A stretch of DNA of 64,000 nt from Mucor racemosus (Eukaryota > Mucoromycota > Mucoromycetes > Mucorales > Mucoraceae), in NCBI GenBank assembly GCA_027405735.1, contig JAPEHQ010000001.1, forward strand, positions 1,364,001-1,428,000. Reading direction: 5' to 3'. This document shows, piece by piece, positions 58,634-64,000 of this stretch (the stretch's first letter is position 1; the number at the start of each line of letters is the position of its first letter). The notes below the pieces were generated by a model, which saw only the letters and a list, made by a program, of their open reading frames with translations, had not been told where the DNA came from and made no database searches. Both the position numbers and the translations under genes were made by a program.

Positions 58634-59295
58634 ATTATTTATAAGAAAGAAAGTATGTATATAAAGAAGAAAAAGAAAGAAGAAGAAAAAAAGAAGAGAT
58701 AGTATAAGTATGATTTATACACACACACCTTGTTAATGAAAAAATTGTTCCCCCCATTTCAACATCGCATTACTAAAACCCGTAGTTAAAAGCTAATCAT
58801 ATCAGTCACGAATACTGAAATGAGAAGCCAAATTGAACGATAAAAGGGATCAGGGATCCAATCATTGCGGCCGGAAACCCACTTGCTCCCGAAAGTATTA
58901 ATAATAAAACTGATGGATAGAAAGAAAAGTGTTACTGAGTTTTTGGTCCTATTCTTTGATGGCATCGATTGCGTGTGCGACATGGTTCACAAAGACAGGT
59001 ATTACATTTCCTTCTTTCTCTCCTTGACATGCAATCTAACAAAATGCTATTTTCATGGAAATCAATTGTCACATGTTTTTTTCTCTCTTTTTTTTTTTTT
59101 TTTTTTTTTTGCTTTTTATATTTTAATCCATCTTACAAGAATCTATATAGTCTTGTTATGTCAAGTCAAAAAGAAGGTAAATCAATTGAACCCCATCTTC
59201 AAATTTTAAATTTTATTGTTAAATCAAACACATTTCTTGCTTTGCTTTTGCTTCTTTCCTTTCTTTCTTTCTTTCTTTGGATACGATCAGAAAAT
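58634..59295. promoter_or_regulatory. Divergent promoter, exportin-1 / bHLH factor
   Basis: About 660 bp with long T and CTTT tracts just before the bHLH ATG (59081-59110 and 59250-59280). Overlapping open frames at 58865-59508 cross these tracts and are not protein-like. A noncoding 5' exon of the bHLH gene cannot be excluded. Confidence 0.45.
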
Positions 59296-60052
59296 ATGTT
59301 TTCAGAACAAGAACAAGATCAATTGGAGTCCTTTTTAGCTAATCTCGATTCAGTCGACACCAATACAAGTATAAATGGTAAAAAAGGTTTTAATATAATC
59401 ATAGTCGTATACCTTAAATATATATGTATGTATGTGAATTTACAGAGGAATCAACAAGCACTACGAGTAATAGACCTAAACAAAAACGAACAGAAAAAAA
59501 ACGAATGACGCCTTATCAGAAAAAAGTGCGTTCGCCGTCAGAGGAATCACCATCATCTCCTTCTCCTCCACAATCAAAAGTAGGTCGAGTAAGAAAACCA
59601 GCGCATGAACTACTGTCTGAGGATCAAAAAAAGGCAAATCACATTGCTTCGGAACAAAAGAGAAGAGCAAACATTAGAATTGGCTTTGATCAGTTGGTTG
59701 ATATGGTTCCTTCCCTTGATAGTTGTCATCGGAGCGAAGCTCTTATTTTGCAAAAGTGTAAGGCTTATGCAATGCATTATCAGGATTAAACCTTACTTAC
59801 AACATAACAGCTGTGAATTATATTAGGGATTTAGTGCAGGATAAAGATAATTTGAGAGAACGTGTGAGAGAGCTACAAACGGTTTTAGGCGACATGTAAG
59901 TACTGCCAGTCGATGCTATTTAAATATGTTTACTGATCTTTATTTCAACATGTAGACCGGATGAAGATGTATGTATTACATAAACGTTCGTATTATAGTA
60001 ACTGACATTATTATATCTATAGAGCTCTGATGGAGAAATGAATTATTCCTAA
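59296..60052 (+). CDS. Basic helix-loop-helix transcription factor
   Basis: Small nuclear DNA-binding protein of 173 residues. Exons are 59296-59377, 59446-59757, 59811-59895, 59956-59968 and 60023-60052; the fourth is a 13-nt micro-exon and the phases close only with it. A basic linker with SPSEESPSSPSPP precedes the basic region. KKANHIASEQKRRANIRIGF carries His93, Glu97 and Arg101, the set used to read CANNTG E-boxes. Helix 1 is QLVDMVP, the loop follows, and helix 2 (SEALILQK..VNYIRDLV) runs into a short zipper-like coil (DNLRERVRELQTVL). It resembles the fungal Ino4/MLX-type group. Targets are not known. Confidence 0.88.
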
Positions 60053-60204
60053 AGATAATATTTATATTTATATACCTTCCTCATTTCACACATCTTATGG
60101 CCATCTTTTTGTACTTGCTTTAACATATCCTATTATCATTGATTAAATCTTTATATTAATAAACAAACTTTAATGAAAATTAGTTATACGTATTTAGGAG
60201 CTGA

Positions 60205-61212
60205 GAAGGAGAAGCATTGGCAAAATTTACTGCTTTTTTCCTTGAAAACTGGGTCTCACTTTTCATCGCTGCTCTACTTTTTTTTTCACTAAATAACACC
60301 AAGAACAAATTATATGCCAATGTACCTGAGATGTCCACCTTTAATCCAAAAACAAGTATCCGGAAATATCCTATTTTTTTCAGTTGGTATTAATTTTTCA
60401 GTGCTAATGTTTCAGATTTTTACGCGTATTTCACTGCTAAAGAATTGAAAACTTTGAGGCCTCATATCTCTAGAAATAATTAAGCTATACTAACACTTTT
60501 CAATAATGAAACTTACTTGTTTTAAAGTGTTCTATAACATATTAAAGTATAAAAAAATTCTGAGCACTTTTATTTTTTTTCATTTTTTTTTTGGCATTTT
60601 TGTAGTAGATTTCAAAATATTGGTTAAATTGAGTAGCAGTTTTTTTTTACTCGTGTCATCAAGCTCGTTGAGCTCTCTTGGATCCAACTTAGATTTTTTT
60701 GAAATATTAATTTTTCGTGGAGATAGTCTCAAAAATGTGTACAAAAAGTTACTTTCATTTCTGGCTTCCATTTTCCCCTTATATACCCTCATCCCAAATT
60801 CTGAATCTGAAAAATTTTGGACAAAATTCTCGCTTTCTCTACTAAAAATGCAGCTAGAAGACTCCGCAATAGCTCTATCGATAGATAATGTTTTTGCGCA
60901 TCATTTCAATTAGTTATGTTTTATATATGCTTATAAAAAGTGATGTGTATCTTCAAAAAACCTCCAAAATTTAAATTGCATTTTACGCAAAATTTAATGT
61001 GGATTATTTGTCTAATTTTTATTTAGATAAATGCAAAATCCAAAACTGTACAAAAACCACTTAATACGCTAGGTAGATTTACTTTGCAGTTCATGAGCAA
61101 TTAAATGATTTTGTTTTTTTTCATCATTTTCCGTCCATTTTTTAAAATAAATTTTGGAACCCAGTTATCATAAGCTGTAAGCTGTGATATCGACTATTAT
61201 TTTGATTATCTC
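60205..61212 (-). repeat. Repeat family Y, copy 4 (first part)
   Basis: Begins about 150 bp after the bHLH stop codon. It matches 25.76-26.76 kb. The minus-strand frame (about 60890-60580) is still open, with VYKGKMEARNESNFLYTF. The copy continues beyond the LTR at 61876-62222. Confidence 0.8.
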
Positions 61213-61875
61213 TGCAGTAAAATGTAGAATAAAAGCTTTGAAAAAAGATACAGTTTAAATCCTTCTTTATTCAAAAAATGGATAGTGTGCAATAGGTCTA
61301 TATTTCTACTCTATTTATATTAGTTGTGCTTTTGTTATATCTGGGAGTTGCACCGTAACTGTCAGTGATCTATCAGAATTAGGAATAACCGAATTACCAA
61401 CTTAGGACTTCTGTCAAACCGTGATGTTTAACATGCGAATCAGACAATGCTGCATTCCATACATATATCATCATGCTACTTATTAAATGATTGAAGCATG
61501 ATTCCATTGTCTTCATGCAATATCCATATGTTTATTCTTTTTGGTAAATCAATTAGTTTGTTTGTGATTTTAAAGTTTATATTGAGCTTCTTGATTTACA
61601 TAATCAAGGCGGTCTTTTAATGCCCGTTTTTTGGCATATTTGTTAATGATCCGCATAGAGCAATCCTTACTTTGATCTATGTGTTTCTTCAGCTTATTTT
61701 ATGAATCAATTTGCTTTGTTTATGATTCGGTCTATTTTATTTATATGTTAAATTACTAATACTTTCTGTATTTACTGTTAAATTCATGTTATCTCTATTG
61801 AAATATTAGAGCATGGTTTTATGTGAGATAACATTTAATTTCTTATGTGGGGAAATAGTATCCTAGTTCAGCACA
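61213..61875 (+). mobile_element. Solo LTR, 663 bp (TSD ATCTC)
   Basis: Starts TGCAGTAAAATGTAG and ends TTCAGCACA. ATCTC occurs at 61208-61212 and 61876-61880; the empty site GGTTATCTCGACGAAA is at about 26752. It shares its 5' part and 3' part with the 483-bp element at 33794-34276. Confidence 0.9.
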
Positions 61876-62222
61876 ATCTCGATGAAAAGTCAATATTTTT
61901 TGTTGAAACAAAAAATGCAGAGTAGCAATCAATTAGATCTATATTATGAATACAGAAATTAAGCCCTGGATAATGAGTTTTAAGTTTTACAAAATAATAA
62001 ACTATTATTTACAACTGCAGAAAACAAAGAAAAAAAAACCCCCATCCTTGTGAATATTGATCCAATTAATCTCCAATTATACATGATGGTAATTTTTAAT
62101 ATATCTTGCATAAAAATTTATATTTCTACTTTCACAAATCACTGTGAATTGAGAAAACCATTAGCAAAACATGATATTTCTGTCCAATGAAACTGCCGGT
62201 TGCGTCCTATAATATTTTCATG
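61876..62222 (-). repeat. Repeat family Y, copy 4 (second part)
   Basis: Continues copy 4 and matches 26757-27049 plus 27788-27833. At 62171-62175 it preserves the uninterrupted target of the 728-bp LTR. Confidence 0.8.
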
Positions 62223-62568
62223 TGATGTATCATTCTTAAATCGGATCATGTCAAATCCAAAAAAGTAAACAATAACAGAATCGGAACCGGAAGTTACTTA
62301 ATTGAATATTCACTATACTATGCTCCTAAAAGCATGGTATAGAAGCATGGTACAAAAGCATAGTATGCCAGTGCGATATTCCTACATGATATACCAACTA
62401 CCAACATAACACATTACTATTAAATAGCATCTAAACTACCTTATCACATCATTAATTCCCCAAATAAAATAGTATATAAACCCTATTAATTTCATTCCAA
62501 TAAACGATATCTCTTTACTTGATTAAATTTCTAGTTTTTATTTAACCTAAGCATATTCTGATAAATCA
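62223..62568. mobile_element. Solo LTR, 346 bp (TSD TCATG)
   Basis: Starts TGATGTATCATTC and ends CTGATAAATCA. TCATG flanks it at 62218-62222 and 62569-62573. The copy at 27825-27836 lacks the element (TTTTCATATTTGATAAAT). Confidence 0.85.
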
Positions 62569-62573
62569 TCATG

Positions 62574-63369
62574 TTTGATAAATAATACTTGAAAAAGAAT
62601 ACAATTGAAAAAGAATGAGCAATGAATCAGTTCTTCAACTGTATAATAAAAACAAGATATCGTTTATCTAGATATAAAAGTATGGCCCTTTATTTATATT
62701 GATTTGACATTGAGTTCCTGAGATGTAATTTAAGGCACTATTAACCCATTCGATATGTTTGATAGTAATCTATGGACGGAAATAAATCAATCATAATTTA
62801 ACCATGTTTGCAGTGCTTGTGAGTTGTGTAATGAGTCAAACATTTCAGTTTCATTCATGCAAAACCTTGCATCATTCCTTATATAAATACTACAAGTAAA
62901 TTATTGCATGATCTCTTGTAGATTTATCTGTCTTGTTACACTCCCTTTACTTTTATTTATCCACTAATAAATATCTAATTTACAAATAAAAACACCAACC
63001 TTCATCAATCCAGTGATCACCAATTTATAATAACAAGAATAATATCTATAAGCATATTATCCACCTTTGTTGTTAGTCCAAAATTACAGATCATTACAAG
63101 TTGCCTTGTTTCCATAATGCGCTAAATGCGCTTGGATGTTGATTTGATAGCTACTTGATTGGTTAACCGGTGGGATGAAATAATATGGTGTCATAATTGA
63201 GGTCCAAGCGTTCTTGGTAATTACTGAATTAAACTTGGTACGCTAGGAGTTCCTTATTATATCCGATATCAAGACCTTGCACTACAATACATGTCGTAGT
63301 CAATAGATTGTAAGATGCATTGATACTGTAGAAGGTGCAAACGTATGATACTAGGTGGCATGGTATAAA
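62574..63369 (+). repeat. Repeat family P copy with inserted LTR
   Basis: Matches 27.83-28.65 kb, including the same LTR at the same position and the same direct junction to Q. This shows that the two loci descend from one composite repeat. Confidence 0.8.
62827..63098. mobile_element. Solo LTR, 272 bp (TSD AGTTG)
   Basis: Starts TGTAATGAGTC and ends ATCATTACA. AGTTG is at 62822-62826 and 63099-63103, a perfect duplication. It is orthologous to the 28086-28377 insertion. Confidence 0.92.
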
Positions 63370-64000
63370 ACAGCTTGAATCAAGTGGGTACATCATCATT
63401 AGTTCTTGAAAAAGTTCTCAAGTATTATAAAATCTCTTATTTTTAAGACTTACAAGGCTTAGAAGCGGAATATTAATTTAGAAAATTATTCTTGTCCAGA
63501 TCATCAATTTTGACATTTTTTAATTTTTTTTTTTCTGGTTTTGCAAACCTAGAGTTAATTATACTACCAATTATAAAAACAAAAAATATACACATATGCA
63601 GAATTTAGCGCTCTATTTGCTCAATAAAAAATAATAAACATTTTTATTGCAAAATATTGCATGAAAATCCCCTAACCAAAAATCCGTTTTTGGGGCAAAA
63701 GTACAAAGTTTTATTATTTAACATTTAATACTAAGCATTGATATAATGCGTATTAGTTATACATAGCTACAATTTTCTCTCACAGTGTAGTATATTTAAA
63801 CGTTAATTTTGGTATCAAAATTTAATTTTTCTGTTTTTTGCTAAAAATCATGAGTGTTGGTAAGGATAAAATGAGCCTCGAAAATGTCCGCTACAAAAAC
63901 TGAATTTTCAGACCGCACATGGTTAAATATAAGAAAAGTTAAAAAAAAAGAAACGCTTTTTTATTTAAAACTTAGATATACCATAATATAAGAAACTTAG
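63370..64000 (+). repeat. Repeat family Q copy (cut by window end)
   Basis: Matches 28.66-29.28 kb most closely, sharing variants such as CCCCTAACCAAAAATCCG and GAGCCTCGAAAATG. Confidence 0.8.

Noticed and set aside
58865..59508. Open frames upstream of the bHLH start
   Set aside because: They cross long T and CTTT tracts and give Phe-rich nonsense; no conserved domain.
1..64000. tRNA and rRNA genes
   Set aside because: I scanned by eye for T-loop GTTCRA boxes with matching clover arms and for rRNA-like GC-rich text and found none; a covariance search was not possible.

Overview
The window looks like nuclear DNA of a filamentous fungus, most probably an early-diverging one (Mucoromycota, Mucorales-like). 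It is AT-rich, coding genes are split by many short introns (about 50-80 nt, GT..AG, often with T-rich 3' ends), genes are packed in divergent and convergent pairs, and the proteins are typical fungal housekeeping proteins. No bacterial or organellar features were seen. The species is not identified from the sequence.

Layout. Three repeat-rich blocks (1-10.4 kb, 25.7-38.5 kb, 60.2-64 kb) flank and separate two gene islands. Island 1 (10.4-24.7 kb): CDP-diacylglycerol synthase (-), the CCR4-NOT deadenylase CAF1/POP2 (+), a malate dehydrogenase ending in a peroxisomal SKL signal (-), a trehalose-6-phosphate synthase/phosphatase-family protein (+) and a KIN1-type kinase (+). Island 2 (38.5-60.1 kb): a Munc13/UNC-13-like C2 protein (-), AP-3 sigma (+), a septin (-), a LARGE-like glycosyltransferase (-), an apparently intact 5.7-kb LINE (-), MOB4/phocein (+), exportin-1/CRM1 (-) and a small bHLH factor (+). 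Exon models were built by hand; for every multi-exon gene except CDP-DAG synthase (5' exon unresolved) and malate dehydrogenase (one base short) the reading frame closes from ATG to stop.

Repeat blocks. They are mosaics of a few long anonymous families, here named Y, P, Q, T and Z, repeatedly interrupted by short TG..CA elements flanked by 5-bp target duplications. I read these as solo LTRs. Twelve insertions have recognisable 5-bp duplications, three of them with one mismatch; several are confirmed by an uninterrupted copy of the same host repeat elsewhere in the window. No LTR-retrotransposon internal region is present. A 460-bp hAT-type MITE with an 8-bp duplication is built of small AGCTCGT/ACGAGCT hairpins. 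A near-identical 1.87-kb inverted repeat lies at 1.57-7.63 kb. A fragment resembling the last WD repeat of dynein intermediate chain sits inside a repeat unit and is itself split by a solo LTR.

How the parts relate. The genes serve trafficking (AP-3, Munc13-like, CRM1, CDP-DAG lipid supply), septation and polarity (septin, MOB4, KIN1), and carbon/stress metabolism (trehalose, malate dehydrogenase). The last two share one divergent promoter containing a perfect RFX-type X-box palindrome. The LINE has landed in the divergent promoter between the glycosyltransferase and MOB4, with its ORF1 start codon at its very 5' edge.
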